Under the pieces are notes generated by a model. That model saw nothing but the letters and a program-made list of their open reading frames with translations. It made no database searches and was not told the origin of the DNA. Source: Polymorphobacter megasporae (GTDB taxonomy: Bacteria; Pseudomonadota; Alphaproteobacteria; Sphingomonadales; Sphingomonadaceae). Taken from it: a DNA stretch of 64,000 nucleotides. Both the position numbers and the translations under genes were made by a program. The stretch is from the NCBI RefSeq assembly GCF_018982885.2, contig NZ_CP081848.1, positions 2,170,001 through 2,234,000 on the forward strand. The letters are read 5' to 3'. Positions 33,383 through 41,691 of this stretch are shown piece by piece. Position 1 is the stretch's first letter. Each line of letters starts with the position of its first letter.

Positions 33383-33771
33383 GCGCGAGCCTTGCCGTCC
33401 AGTCGCTGATCGTCGCCGCGCTGCGGAGCGCTCCCGGACTCGAACCGCTCACCGGGGTGTGCGACGGCGTCGCCCCCGACGCGGTCGCGCCGTACCTCAC
33501 CGTCGGCCCCGACAGCATGGCCGACTGGAGCCACCAGACCGGCACTGGGCACGAGCATGCGGTCCGCCTCGCCTTGTGGGACGACCGCCCCGGCACCGCG
33601 CGGGTCAAGGTGCTCGCCGCCGCCGCCGAAACCGCAATCCGTGCGCTCAGCGGCAGCCGCGACGCCACCCGCATCGCCGGGGTCGCCTTCATCCGCACCG
33701 TCTTCGTCAAGGACCCCGGCGGCTGGACGCAGGCGGCGATCGACTTCCGCATCCGCACCGAACAACTTTAA
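33379..33771 (+). CDS. DUF3168 tail terminator-type protein
   Basis: A 130-residue DUF3168 protein, RcGTA g8 equivalent, which caps the tail tube at the neck. The order of elements is typical: SLAVQSLIVAALRSAPGLEP, VAPYLTVGPDSMADWSHQTG, HEHAVRLALWDDRPG, VKVLAAAAETAIRALSG and the closing WTQAAIDFRIRTEQL. The ATG at 33379 has CGGAGGA ahead and overlaps the preceding stop. Confidence 0.9.
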   Translation: MSASLAVQSLIVAALRSAPGLEPLTGVCDGVAPDAVAPYLTVGPDSMADWSHQTGTGHEHAVRLALWDDRPGTARVKVLAAAAETAIRALSGSRDATRIAGVAFIRTVFVKDPGGWTQAAIDFRIRTEQL

Positions 33772-33782
33772 GGAGAACCGAC

Positions 33783-34190
33783 ATGGCCGCCGAAAAGGGC
33801 AGCGCATTCCTGTTGAAGGTCGGCGACGGCGCGAGCCCTCCCGTCTTCACGACGATCGCGGGCATGCGGACGACGCAGCTGACGATCAATTCGGACACCG
33901 TCGTCATCACCAACAAGGGCTCGGGCGGCTGGCGCGAACTGCTGTCGGGGGCGGGCTTCCGCTCGGTCTCGCTGTCGGGCGCGGGGGTGTTCAACGGCTC
34001 GGCCGCCGAGGCGCGGATCAAGGCGAACGCGCTCGGCGGCGTTCTCGACGACTATCAGGTCAGCTTCGAGAGCGGCGAGCGGATGACGGGCAGGTTCCTC
34101 GTCACCCGGCTCGACTATGCCGGCGATTTCAACGGCGAGCGCAGCTACACCGTCGCGCTCGAGTCCTCGGGCAGCGTGGTGACGGCATGA
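33783..34190 (+). CDS. Major tail tube protein, TP901-1 family
   Basis: A 135-residue tail tube subunit (RcGTA g9). Family signs are KGSAFLLKVGDG, TIAGMRTTQLTINSDTVVIT, SGGWRELLSGAGFRSVSLSG and DYAGDFNGERSYTVALESSG. It polymerises into the hollow tail. AAGGAGA eleven bases ahead sets the start. Four-base overlap with the gp10 gene. Confidence 0.92.
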   Translation: MAAEKGSAFLLKVGDGASPPVFTTIAGMRTTQLTINSDTVVITNKGSGGWRELLSGAGFRSVSLSGAGVFNGSAAEARIKANALGGVLDDYQVSFESGERMTGRFLVTRLDYAGDFNGERSYTVALESSGSVVTA

Positions 34191-34498
34191 GCGTCGCCAA
34201 CGTGTTGCGCGGCGAAGCCTCGCTCGTGCTGGACGGGGTCGAGCGCATCTTCCGCCCGACCTTCGCCGCGCTCGTCGCCGCCGAGGGCGAAATCGGGCCG
34301 CTGTTCGCCGCGGTCGAACGCGCCGCCGCCGGGCATCTCAAGCTCGACGAGCTGGTCGCCCTGCTATGGCACACGCTCAGCCCCGACAGCGGGCCGCTGA
34401 CGCGCGAGAAGTTCGCCGACGCCATCGTCGAGGTCGGGCTGGCGGTCGTCACGCCGGTGCTCAAGACGCTGCTGACGCAGGTGTTGCAGGGGCGATGA
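34187..34498 (+). CDS. GTA gp10-family protein
   Basis: A 103-residue member of the gene-transfer-agent gp10 family, thought to be a tail assembly chaperone. LRGEASLVLDGVERIFRPTF at the start, LVAAEGEIGPLFAAVERAA in the middle and a helical C-terminus (FADAIVEVGLAVVTPVLKTL). Overlaps both neighbours by four bases. This family is one of the better markers that the cluster is GTA-derived. Confidence 0.88.
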   Translation: MSVANVLRGEASLVLDGVERIFRPTFAALVAAEGEIGPLFAAVERAAAGHLKLDELVALLWHTLSPDSGPLTREKFADAIVEVGLAVVTPVLKTLLTQVLQGR

Positions 34499-34689
34499 CG
34501 TTCGCATCATCCGCGACGACGGCGGCGCGGGTGGCGGCGGTGCTCGGCTGGAGCCCGGCGACGTTCTGGTCGGCGACCCCCGCCGACCTCCGCGCCGCGC
34601 TCGGCCTCGATCTTGCTCCCGCCGCTGCCGCCGCTCCCGATCTCGCCCGCCTGATGGAGGCCTTCCCCGATGGACCAACAGCTCGATAG
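34495..34689 (+). CDS. Tail assembly chaperone, rcc01693 family
   Basis: A 64-residue protein of the short tail-assembly chaperone type found after gp10 in GTAs (g10.1). The core ARVAAVLGWSPATFWSATPA followed by DLRAALGL and a final LMEAFPDG is diagnostic. It probably works with gp10 to keep the tape measure protein in solution. It overlaps the tape measure gene by 20 bases. Confidence 0.85.
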   Translation: MTFASSATTAARVAAVLGWSPATFWSATPADLRAALGLDLAPAAAAAPDLARLMEAFPDGPTAR

Positions 34690-35251
34690 CCTCGTGATCG
34701 GCATCCGCGCCGACACCAGCGGCTTCGCCCGCGACGTCGCCGGCATCAAGGACCAGCTCGACGGGCCGCTCGCGAGCGGTGCCGACCACGCCGGCAAGGC
34801 GATCGAAAGCGCGCTGGCGAAGGCGGTCAAGACCGGCAGCCTCGGCTTCGACGACCTCCGCAAGGTCGCGCTGTCGACCCTCGCCGAGATCGCCGCGAGC
34901 GCGATCAAGACCGACCTCACCGGACTGTTCGGCGGCGGTTCGTCGAGTGGCGGCGGCGGGATCCTTTCCTCGCTCGCCAGCGCGGCGGGGTCGCTGTTCG
35001 GCGGAGCCCCCGGGCGCGCGACCGGCGGCCCGGTTACCGGCGGAAGCGCGTATCTCGTCGGCGAGCGCGGCCCCGAATTGTTCGTCCCCACCGCCGCCGG
35101 GCGCATCGCGACGGGGGGCGGGCAGGGCGGCGCGGTCAGCATCACCGTCAATGTTGCTACCCCCCGCGACGCCGCGCCCGCTATGATGCAGCGGACCGGG
35201 GCGCAGGTCGCGCGCGCGGTCCGCCAAGCGCTCGATCGGGCTGACGGATGA
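34670..35251 (+). CDS. Short tape measure protein
   Basis: A 193-residue tape measure-like protein (RcGTA g11). N-terminal LDSLVIGIRADTSGFARDVA is typical, followed by a helical stretch, a Gly/Ser-rich linker (GGGSSSGGGG) and the common C-terminal motif GGPVTGGSAYLVGERGPELF then VPTAAGRI. Tape length sets tail length, so a short GTA-sized tail is predicted. Ribosomes must begin it inside the upstream gene. Confidence 0.88.
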   Translation: MDQQLDSLVIGIRADTSGFARDVAGIKDQLDGPLASGADHAGKAIESALAKAVKTGSLGFDDLRKVALSTLAEIAASAIKTDLTGLFGGGSSSGGGGILSSLASAAGSLFGGAPGRATGGPVTGGSAYLVGERGPELFVPTAAGRIATGGGQGGAVSITVNVATPRDAAPAMMQRTGAQVARAVRQALDRADG

Positions 35252-37581
35252 TGCGCCACTGGCTCGCCACCCCCGCCGACCAGCAGCGCCGCGACTGGCT
35301 CAAGCGCTTCGACGCGCGCTTCTGGACGGTCGATTTCCCGCGTCCGATGATGGCCGCCGCGACGACCCCCGCGCCGCGATCGATCCGGGTCGACCTCAAT
35401 TTCCTGCGGAGCAACGACCTCGCCGGGCTGATCTGGGAGTCGGCCGATCGCTTCGATCACCCGCTGCTGAGCTATGCCACCGACCGCGACTATCGCGGGC
35501 TGGTGCTCAGCTTCCGCTGGCAGTCGAGCGGGGTCATGCCGCTCGACGCGGTCAACGGCCCGGTGCTGACGATCGAGGGGCGCGACGCGGCGGGCAACTT
35601 CCGCGGCTGGTACGTGCGACTGTGGAATTACGCCGTGGGGACGCCGACCGACGCGGTGATCACGCTCGACTTCGACGCGCTGAGCGGCGGGTTCCTGCTG
35701 CCGGGCGAGGCCGATCCGGTGTTCACCGGCGACATCGACCGGCTGTTCGTCTCGCTCGTACCCGCCGGCTTCACCGGCATCGAAGCGCCGCTGACGGTCG
35801 CGGTCGATGCAGCCGTGACGCTGTCTGACATCGCCTGCGATGGGCCCAACTCGACGATTGCGATCGGTGACACCGTAGTACCCCAGCACCGGTTGCGGAT
35901 GGCGACGGGCTATGACGACAGCTATAACGTGACCCCCGAGCGGCTGCTTCGCGGCATCGTCGCGACCGGTTATACGACGTGGCTCAACCATTATGTCGGG
36001 ATGAGCCACTTCTTCCAGGTGGCGTGGGATCCGGCGACGGCGCGCTACGAGGTCGATCCATCGCGGCCGTTGTGCGCCCCGGCAGCGGCGTGGCACCGCG
36101 ACTTCGCCGAGCGGGCCGCAGCGGCGGGGTTGACGCTGATCGTGTCGCAGTCGTTCGAGCTGCTCGACCAGAACGCGCCCGCGGCGTGGAAGCAGCGCGA
36201 CGCGGCGGGGGCTCCGGCGCTGACCGGCTACACCCCGCCGTCGACGCTGCTGTCACCGTGTAGTGCGCCCGCAATGGCGTGGCTGCAGGCGGTCGCGCGG
36301 GCGTTCGTCGCGCTCGCGGTCGCCGCCGGTCACGCGCCGCACTTCCAGATCGGCGAGCCGTGGTGGTGGGTCGGGCCCGACCACCGCCCGTGCTTCTACG
36401 ACGCGGCGACGACTGCGGCGTATCACAGCGAGGGCGGGGCACCACCGCCGCTGGTGCTCGATGCGCGCGGGACGTTCGATGCGCCGAACCGCGCCTTCGC
36501 CGATTGGCTCGGCGTAAAGCTCGGCGCGGCGACGATGGTGCTGCGCGACGCGGTACGCGGGATCGCTCCCACCGTGACGACATACCTGTTGTTCTACGCT
36601 CCGCAGGTGGTTCGCTCAGCCTCGCCAGAACTGGTCCGCGCCGACCTGCCCGCGGCATGGGCGTACCCCGCATTCGATGTCCTCCAGCTCGAGGATTACG
36701 AGTTCGTCACGAGCGGCAACTTCGCCGCGCAGGCGGCGGCGCGCGCGGTGGTCGCGAGCCGCCTCGGCTACCCGCCCGCCGTCCAGCATTATTTCGCCGG
36801 CTTCGTCGCGCGAATCGAGGATCGCGGGCAATGGCCGGCGATCGCCGAGGCCGCCGCCGCCGCGCAGGATCGCGGCGTCGCCGAGGTCTTCGTCTGGGCA
36901 TGGCCCGAAGTGGCACGCGACGGCTTCGTCGCATTCGACATCATGGGAGACGAGGCCGTGGCCGCATTCGACGACGTCTGCTTTCCGCTCGCGATCGGCC
37001 TGCACGCGAGCGGCGGCCCCGAATTCTCGACGCAGATCTCGACGTCGAGCTCGGGGTATGAACAGCGTAACAGCAGCTGGGCCGAGGCGCGGCTCCACTA
37101 CGACGCCGGGGTCGGGGTCCGCTCCGAAGCCGACCTGCGGCTGCTTCTCGCGTTCTTCCGCGCGCGGCGCGGGCAGGCGAGCGGCTTCCGCTTCACCGAT
37201 CCGCTCGACCATTCTTCGGGCGACGGCGACACGATTACCGCGCTCGACCAGCCGATCGGCATCGGTGACGGGGTGGCGACGCGCTTTGTCCTGACCAAGC
37301 GCTACGGCACCGCCGACGATCCGCACGACCGCCGGATCACGCGCCCGGTCGCGGGCAGCGTCGTCGTCGCGGTCGCCGGGGCCGCCGTCACCGGCTGGCA
37401 GCTGGCCGAAGGCGGCTTCGTCGATCTCGCCGCGCCTCCGCCCGCCGGGGCGATCGTCACCGCGGGCTTCGCCTTCGACGTGCCCGTGCGTTTCGCCGAC
37501 GACCGGCTCGACGTCTCGCCCGGTGGCTGGCGGTCGGGCGACGCCGCGTCGGTCCCGCTCATCGAAATCCGCGAGGCTTAG
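35248..37581 (+). CDS. Tail protein: enzyme-like domain fused to DUF2460
   Basis: A 777-residue protein. The last ~200 residues are the DUF2460 distal-tail domain of RcGTA g12: IGLHASGGPEFSTQIS, YDAGVGVRSEADLRLLLAFF, ASGFRFTDPLDHSSG and DVPVRFADDRLDVSP. RcGTA g12 consists of this domain alone. The first ~570 residues are an added, aromatic-rich region with an N-terminal beta part (about 1-210) and a probable TIM-barrel part (about 215-560). Candidate active-site strands are HFQIGEPWWWVG and FDVLQLEDYEFV, with EVFVWAWPEV at the barrel end. It could be a sugar-binding or hydrolytic tail sheath. Catalysis is not proven. Confidence 0.82.
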   Translation: MMRHWLATPADQQRRDWLKRFDARFWTVDFPRPMMAAATTPAPRSIRVDLNFLRSNDLAGLIWESADRFDHPLLSYATDRDYRGLVLSFRWQSSGVMPLDAVNGPVLTIEGRDAAGNFRGWYVRLWNYAVGTPTDAVITLDFDALSGGFLLPGEADPVFTGDIDRLFVSLVPAGFTGIEAPLTVAVDAAVTLSDIACDGPNSTIAIGDTVVPQHRLRMATGYDDSYNVTPERLLRGIVATGYTTWLNHYVGMSHFFQVAWDPATARYEVDPSRPLCAPAAAWHRDFAERAAAAGLTLIVSQSFELLDQNAPAAWKQRDAAGAPALTGYTPPSTLLSPCSAPAMAWLQAVARAFVALAVAAGHAPHFQIGEPWWWVGPDHRPCFYDAATTAAYHSEGGAPPPLVLDARGTFDAPNRAFADWLGVKLGAATMVLRDAVRGIAPTVTTYLLFYAPQVVRSASPELVRADLPAAWAYPAFDVLQLEDYEFVTSGNFAAQAAARAVVASRLGYPPAVQHYFAGFVARIEDRGQWPAIAEAAAAAQDRGVAEVFVWAWPEVARDGFVAFDIMGDEAVAAFDDVCFPLAIGLHASGGPEFSTQISTSSSGYEQRNSSWAEARLHYDAGVGVRSEADLRLLLAFFRARRGQASGFRFTDPLDHSSGDGDTITALDQPIGIGDGVATRFVLTKRYGTADDPHDRRITRPVAGSVVVAVAGAAVTGWQLAEGGFVDLAAPPPAGAIVTAGFAFDVPVRFADDRLDVSPGGWRSGDAASVPLIEIREA

Positions 37582-38409
37582 ATGGCGTTCTCCGACAGTC
37601 TCGCCCGCGACCTGACGACGATCGCCTTGTGCTGGCGCGTCGCCCGGAGTGACGGCGTCGTCCTCGGCTTCACCACGCACGACCGCCCGCTCGACATCGG
37701 CGGGCTGCGCTATGCCGCCGCCCCGGGGATGACGCCGTCGGCAATCAGCCTCGGCGATGGGCTCGAGGTCGATACGATGGAGTTCGCCGGGGCATTGTCG
37801 GCGGCGGCGATCACCGGCGAAGACCTCGCGGCGGGGCGCTACGACGGCGCTGCGCTGACGGTGTTCATGGCCGACTGGGACGATCCGGCGGCGGGCACGC
37901 TGCGGCTGGCGGGCGGTACGATCGGCGCGATCGAGCAGCGCACCGGGCCGGGCGGCGGCAGCTTCACCGCGACGGTGCGCGGGCCGACCGCGGCGTTCGA
38001 GGCCATCGCGATCGAGACCTGCTCGCCCGACTGCCGCGCCGAACTCGGCGACCGCCGCTGCCGGGTCGATCTCGCGCCGCTGACGACGACCGCGCGCACC
38101 ACCGCCTCGACGCGCGACCGGATCGGTGTCGCGGTGACGGCGATCGAGCGCTTCAGCGGCGGCCGGGTGCGCCCGCTCGACGGGCCGAACGCTGGTCTCG
38201 ATGCGCGCATCGCGGGGGTCGACGGCGACGCGCTTGTCCTGTTCGAGGCGCTGCCCTTCGCGCTCGCCGCCGGAACACGCGTCGAACTCCGCGAGGGCTG
38301 CGACAAGACGTTGGCGACGTGCAGCGCGCGCTTCGCGAACGCGATCAACTTTCGCGGCGAGCCGCACGTCCCCGGCGGCGACGTCCTCACCCGGTTCCCC
38401 GGCGTATGA
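37582..38409 (+). CDS. DUF2163 (GTA g13) tail hub protein
   Basis: A 275-residue hub protein with DUF2163 and its C-terminal partner domain. Four cysteines of the iron-sulphur-type pattern described for this family are visible: IETCSPDC, RRCRVDL and the later REGCDKTLATC. VLGFTTHDRPLDIGGLRYAA and INFRGEPHVPGGD are characteristic. It follows the DUF2460 fusion with no gap and overlaps the next gene by four bases. Confidence 0.92.
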   Translation: MAFSDSLARDLTTIALCWRVARSDGVVLGFTTHDRPLDIGGLRYAAAPGMTPSAISLGDGLEVDTMEFAGALSAAAITGEDLAAGRYDGAALTVFMADWDDPAAGTLRLAGGTIGAIEQRTGPGGGSFTATVRGPTAAFEAIAIETCSPDCRAELGDRRCRVDLAPLTTTARTTASTRDRIGVAVTAIERFSGGRVRPLDGPNAGLDARIAGVDGDALVLFEALPFALAAGTRVELREGCDKTLATCSARFANAINFRGEPHVPGGDVLTRFPGV

Positions 38410-38816
38410 CCGCGCATCCGCACAGCGCCGTAATCGTCGCCGCCGCGCGCGCCTGCGTCGGCACGCGCTTCCGCGCGCAGGGCAGGGCGCCGGGGCTCGG
38501 CCTCGACTGCGTCGGCGTCGCGCTGATCGCTGCTGCTGCTGCCGGGATTTCCTTCGTGCCGCCCGCCTACGCACTCGGAGGCGACCATGAAGCCGCGCTC
38601 GACGATCTGATCGCTACCGCTGGGTGCCGCCGTGTCGCCACCGCCGCGCCGGGCGACCTGCTCACCATCGCGCCGTCGCCCGGCCGCCGCCACTTTGCCG
38701 TCGTCACCGGGACCGGCGTCGTCCACGCGCATGCCGGGCTGGGCCGCGTCGTCGAAGGGCCGCTCGACCTCGGCTGGACCATCGTCGCCGCGTGGCGGCT
38801 GCCTGAACAGGAGTGA
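38406..38816 (+). CDS. NlpC/P60-type cell-wall peptidase (GTA g14)
   Basis: A 136-residue tail-tip peptidase. Cys35 (LGLDCVGVAL) is the nucleophile, His96 (GRRHFAVVTG) the base, and the later HAHAGLGRVVEG carries the third position. It likely opens peptidoglycan so DNA can enter the recipient cell. It overlaps the DUF2163 gene by four bases. Confidence 0.9.
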   Translation: MTAHPHSAVIVAAARACVGTRFRAQGRAPGLGLDCVGVALIAAAAAGISFVPPAYALGGDHEAALDDLIATAGCRRVATAAPGDLLTIAPSPGRRHFAVVTGTGVVHAHAGLGRVVEGPLDLGWTIVAAWRLPEQE

Positions 38817-38820
38817 GCCG

Positions 38821-41013
38821 ATGGCGACATTGATCTTGGGCACCGTCGGGCGCGCGCTCGGCGGCCCGCTGGGCGGGCTCGTCGGCACCGTCATCGGCAG
38901 CACGCTCGACCGCGGCATCTTCGGCGGCGGCGCGACGCGAGAAGGGCCGCGCGTCGCCAACCTCGCGGTCCAGAGCGCCGCCTATGGCGAGCCGCTGCCG
39001 CGCATCTATGGCCGGATGCGCGTCGCCGGGTCGCTCGTCTGGACCGCAGGCATCCGCGAAAGCCGGACCAGCTCGAGCGGCGGCAAGCGCGGCGCTGCGA
39101 CGAGCAGCTACAGCTATTCGGCATCGTTCGCGGTGATCGTTGCGGCGCGGGCGATCGTTCGCGTCGAGCGCATCTGGGCCGACGGCAAACTGCTCCGCGC
39201 GACCGACGGCACGCTGATCTATCCGGCGACGATCCGCGCATACACCGGTAGCGAAGGGCAGCTGGTCGATCCGCTGATCGCCGCTGCCGAGGGCGTCGGT
39301 GCCGCGCCCGCCTACCGCGACCGCGCGCACGTCGTGTTCGAGGACCTGCCGCTCGCCGACTATGGCAACCGCATCCCCAACCTGACCTTCGAGGTCGTTG
39401 CCGATGACGACGATATCGCAGTCGAGGCGATCGCCCGCGACATCGCCGGTCCCGGCCTCGGTGGGGACACCGCCGGCCCGATGCTGCTCGGCTTTGCCGC
39501 CGCGCGCGCAGGCAGCATCCGCGCGACGATGACCCAGCTCGCCGAGATCGGCGACCTCGTCGTCCGTGACGCCGACGCCGGGCTCGTCCTCGGGCCGGGC
39601 ACGTCGACGACGATCCCGGCCGATGTCCTCGGCGCGAGCGAGGCGCACGCCGCTCCGGCTTGGCACACGAGCCGCGAGGCCGGCGACAGCATCCCCGATG
39701 CGCTTGTCTTCGGCTTCAGCGACCCCGCGCGCGACTTCCAGCCGGGGCAGCAGCGCGCGGTCCGGCGCAGCCCGGTGCTGCGGAGCGAAGCGCATGACCT
39801 CCCCGTCGCCGCGACCGCCGCTGCGGCGAAGCAGCTCGCCGAAATCCTCCTCCGCCGCGCGATCGCCAGGCGGTCGACCGCGCTGCTGGCGATGTCGTGG
39901 CGCTACGCCGCGCTGCGTCCGGGCGATGCTGTCCTGGTCGAGGGCTACCCCGATCCGTGGCGGGTCCGCCGGACGACGATCACCGGCGCAGTAATAGAGT
40001 GCGAGGTCGAACGCATCGCCTCGCCGCCCGGGGCTCCGTCGACGACTGCCGATTCCGGTCGCGTCTATGCTCCCGGCGATGCTCCGAATGGCCCGACCGT
40101 GCTCCACGTTCTCGACCTCCCCTCGCTCGACGGCGTCGCGACCACGCCGCGGCTATTGCTCGCCGCGGCGGGGCCGAGCAGCGGCTGGCGGCGCGCCGGC
40201 GTCGTCGTCAGCCGCGATGGCGGCGCGAGCTATGCGACGGTCGCGACGATCGACACGCCGGCGACGCTCGGGGTCGCCGCGAGCCCGCTCCCCGCCGGCA
40301 CGACCGACTGCTGGGACCGGCTGTCGACGATCGACGTCGACCTGCTCGAGGGAGCGATGACGCTCGAGAGCGCGAGCGAGGCGGCGGTCCTCGCCGGGGC
40401 CAACCTCGCGCTCGCGGGCGACGAGGTGTTCCAGTTCGCCCGCGCCGAAGCCGTCGCACCGCGGCGCTATCGCCTCAGCGTGCTACTGCGCGGGCGGCGC
40501 GGGACCGAGGCGGCGGTCGCCACCCATGCTGCGAGCGAGCGCTTCGTCATGCTCGATGCCGGCAGCGTCACCGCGTTCGATCCCCCGATCGACGCGATTG
40601 GATCGCCGCTGATCTTCAAGGCGGTCGGCCCCGGAGAGGACATCGTCACGGTATTCGGCATCGCCGTCGTTCCCGTGGGGGTTGCGCTCCGTCCGTTGTC
40701 GCCGGTCGCCCTGACGGTCACGACGCTCGCCAATGGCGATCGGCTGATCAGCTGGATCCGCCGTAGCCGGGCAGGGTTCGCGTGGATCGACGGGGCAGAT
40801 GCACCGCTGGGAGAGGAAGCCGAGCGGTATCGGGTCACGATCGCGTTCGGCGCAACTGTCGTTCGCGCGGTCGAGGTTGGTGGAACGTCGTGGACCTACC
40901 CGGCTGCATCGTTCGCGGCCGACGGTGGCGGCACCGCTGGGTCGCTAACCGCCGCCGTCGCTCAGCTCGGGGCCGCCGTCGGCCCCGGCAGTGCAGCGAC
41001 ATGCACGATATAA
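38821..41013 (+). CDS. GTA host-specificity / tail tip protein (g15-like)
   Basis: A 730-residue tail protein homologous to the last large RcGTA gene. It begins with a glycine-rich helix (ILGTVGRALGGPLGGLVGTV), then the usual AVQSAAYGEPLPRIYGRMRV and SSYSYSASFAVIVAARAIVR. A phage-tail_3-like middle and the rcc01698-type C-terminal part follow (WRYAALRPGDAVLVEG, then beta repeats). RcGTA g15 is about 1,300 residues and holds a TIM-barrel-like domain; here that barrel is missing, while the g12 homologue upstream has gained one. It probably forms the receptor-contacting tip. Confidence 0.86.
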   Translation: MATLILGTVGRALGGPLGGLVGTVIGSTLDRGIFGGGATREGPRVANLAVQSAAYGEPLPRIYGRMRVAGSLVWTAGIRESRTSSSGGKRGAATSSYSYSASFAVIVAARAIVRVERIWADGKLLRATDGTLIYPATIRAYTGSEGQLVDPLIAAAEGVGAAPAYRDRAHVVFEDLPLADYGNRIPNLTFEVVADDDDIAVEAIARDIAGPGLGGDTAGPMLLGFAAARAGSIRATMTQLAEIGDLVVRDADAGLVLGPGTSTTIPADVLGASEAHAAPAWHTSREAGDSIPDALVFGFSDPARDFQPGQQRAVRRSPVLRSEAHDLPVAATAAAAKQLAEILLRRAIARRSTALLAMSWRYAALRPGDAVLVEGYPDPWRVRRTTITGAVIECEVERIASPPGAPSTTADSGRVYAPGDAPNGPTVLHVLDLPSLDGVATTPRLLLAAAGPSSGWRRAGVVVSRDGGASYATVATIDTPATLGVAASPLPAGTTDCWDRLSTIDVDLLEGAMTLESASEAAVLAGANLALAGDEVFQFARAEAVAPRRYRLSVLLRGRRGTEAAVATHAASERFVMLDAGSVTAFDPPIDAIGSPLIFKAVGPGEDIVTVFGIAVVPVGVALRPLSPVALTVTTLANGDRLISWIRRSRAGFAWIDGADAPLGEEAERYRVTIAFGATVVRAVEVGGTSWTYPAASFAADGGGTAGSLTAAVAQLGAAVGPGSAATCTI

Positions 41014-41047
41014 CTTTGCATTAACTCACATTTTTGGAAGGACGATC

Positions 41048-41551
41048 ATGGCTGAGGTATCGGCGCGCTACGCGTTTGCGCTGCTCCAAAGCGGGCAGGC
41101 GCAGAAGGAAATCACCCACAACAGCGCGATCGCGGCAATCGATGCGCTGCTCCATCTCGCCGTCGAAAGCCGGACCCTTGCGGCACCACCCGCAGGAGCG
41201 ACGTCACCGGCAAGCTGGATCGTCAGCAGCTATGCGACCGGCGCATGGTCTGGTCGCACAGGCGAGATCGCCGTCCTCGAAGCCGGCGGTTGGTCGTTCG
41301 TCGTGCCGCGCGATGGCTGCCTCGCCTACGTGCGCGACGAAGGCGTCTATGCTGTGTGTGTCGGCGGCGTCTGGAACGGTGCCGCATGGCCGGTGCGGGC
41401 ACTTTCGGTTAACGGGCGAACGATGCTCGCCGTGACGCCGGTCGCGCTTGCCGGAGCGGCTGGCGGCACGATAATCGACACCGAGGCGCGGGCGGAATTG
41501 GCGGCGCTAACCAGCGCGATGCGTGCCATGGGACTCGTTGCGGTTGCGTAG
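41048..41551 (+). CDS. DUF2793 tail-associated protein
   Basis: A 167-residue protein whose start, RYAFALLQSGQAQKEITHNS, is the DUF2793 signature seen at the end of many sphingomonad and rhodobacter GTA/phage clusters. Beta-rich body (EIAVLEAGGWSFVVPRDGCL, GVYAVCVGGVWNG) and a helical C-terminus. GGAAGGA ahead of the ATG. It is the last gene of the cluster; an outer tail fibre role is plausible but unproven. Confidence 0.85.
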   Translation: MAEVSARYAFALLQSGQAQKEITHNSAIAAIDALLHLAVESRTLAAPPAGATSPASWIVSSYATGAWSGRTGEIAVLEAGGWSFVVPRDGCLAYVRDEGVYAVCVGGVWNGAAWPVRALSVNGRTMLAVTPVALAGAAGGTIIDTEARAELAALTSAMRAMGLVAVA

Positions 41552-41623
41552 CGAATGCCGAACGTTACTTCATGGAAAAGCTGTTGTTTCTATGCAACAC
41601 ACCATCTGAATCTCGACTTGCGC

Positions 41624-41632
41624 TGGTATAAC
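41624..41632 (+). promoter_or_regulatory. Possible extended -10 promoter of the OmpA-like gene
   Basis: TGGTATAAC (TG at 41624-41625, TATAAC at 41627-41632) about 60 bases before the ATG. No good -35 is seen at the right distance. The gap from the DUF2793 stop to this gene (140 bases) has a locally lower GC content and holds nothing else recognisable. Confidence 0.4.
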
Positions 41633-41691
41633 TGCTGCGTTAGAGCGTTCGAGCAGTTCAGTGGACTATCGAAACCGTGAAGGGAATAATG

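Larger units (their letters stand above)
21276..41551 (+). mobile_element. Gene transfer agent (RcGTA-like) structural cluster
   Basis: Head and tail genes follow the RcGTA order: small terminase candidate, large terminase, portal, DUF6127, protease, capsid, connector, head closure, tail terminator, TP901-1 tail tube, gp10, tail chaperone, short tape measure, DUF2460, DUF2163, NlpC-like peptidase, host-specificity protein and DUF2793. No integrase, replication, excision or lysis gene is visible, which argues for a domesticated GTA rather than a prophage. Additions relative to RcGTA are the PEP-CTERM and DUF4174 genes and the beta-helix module at 28-32 kb. Confidence 0.85.

Noticed and set aside
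21442-41551. Complete temperate prophage
   Set aside because: Integrase, excisionase, replication and lysis genes are missing and the structural order is that of RcGTA-type agents.
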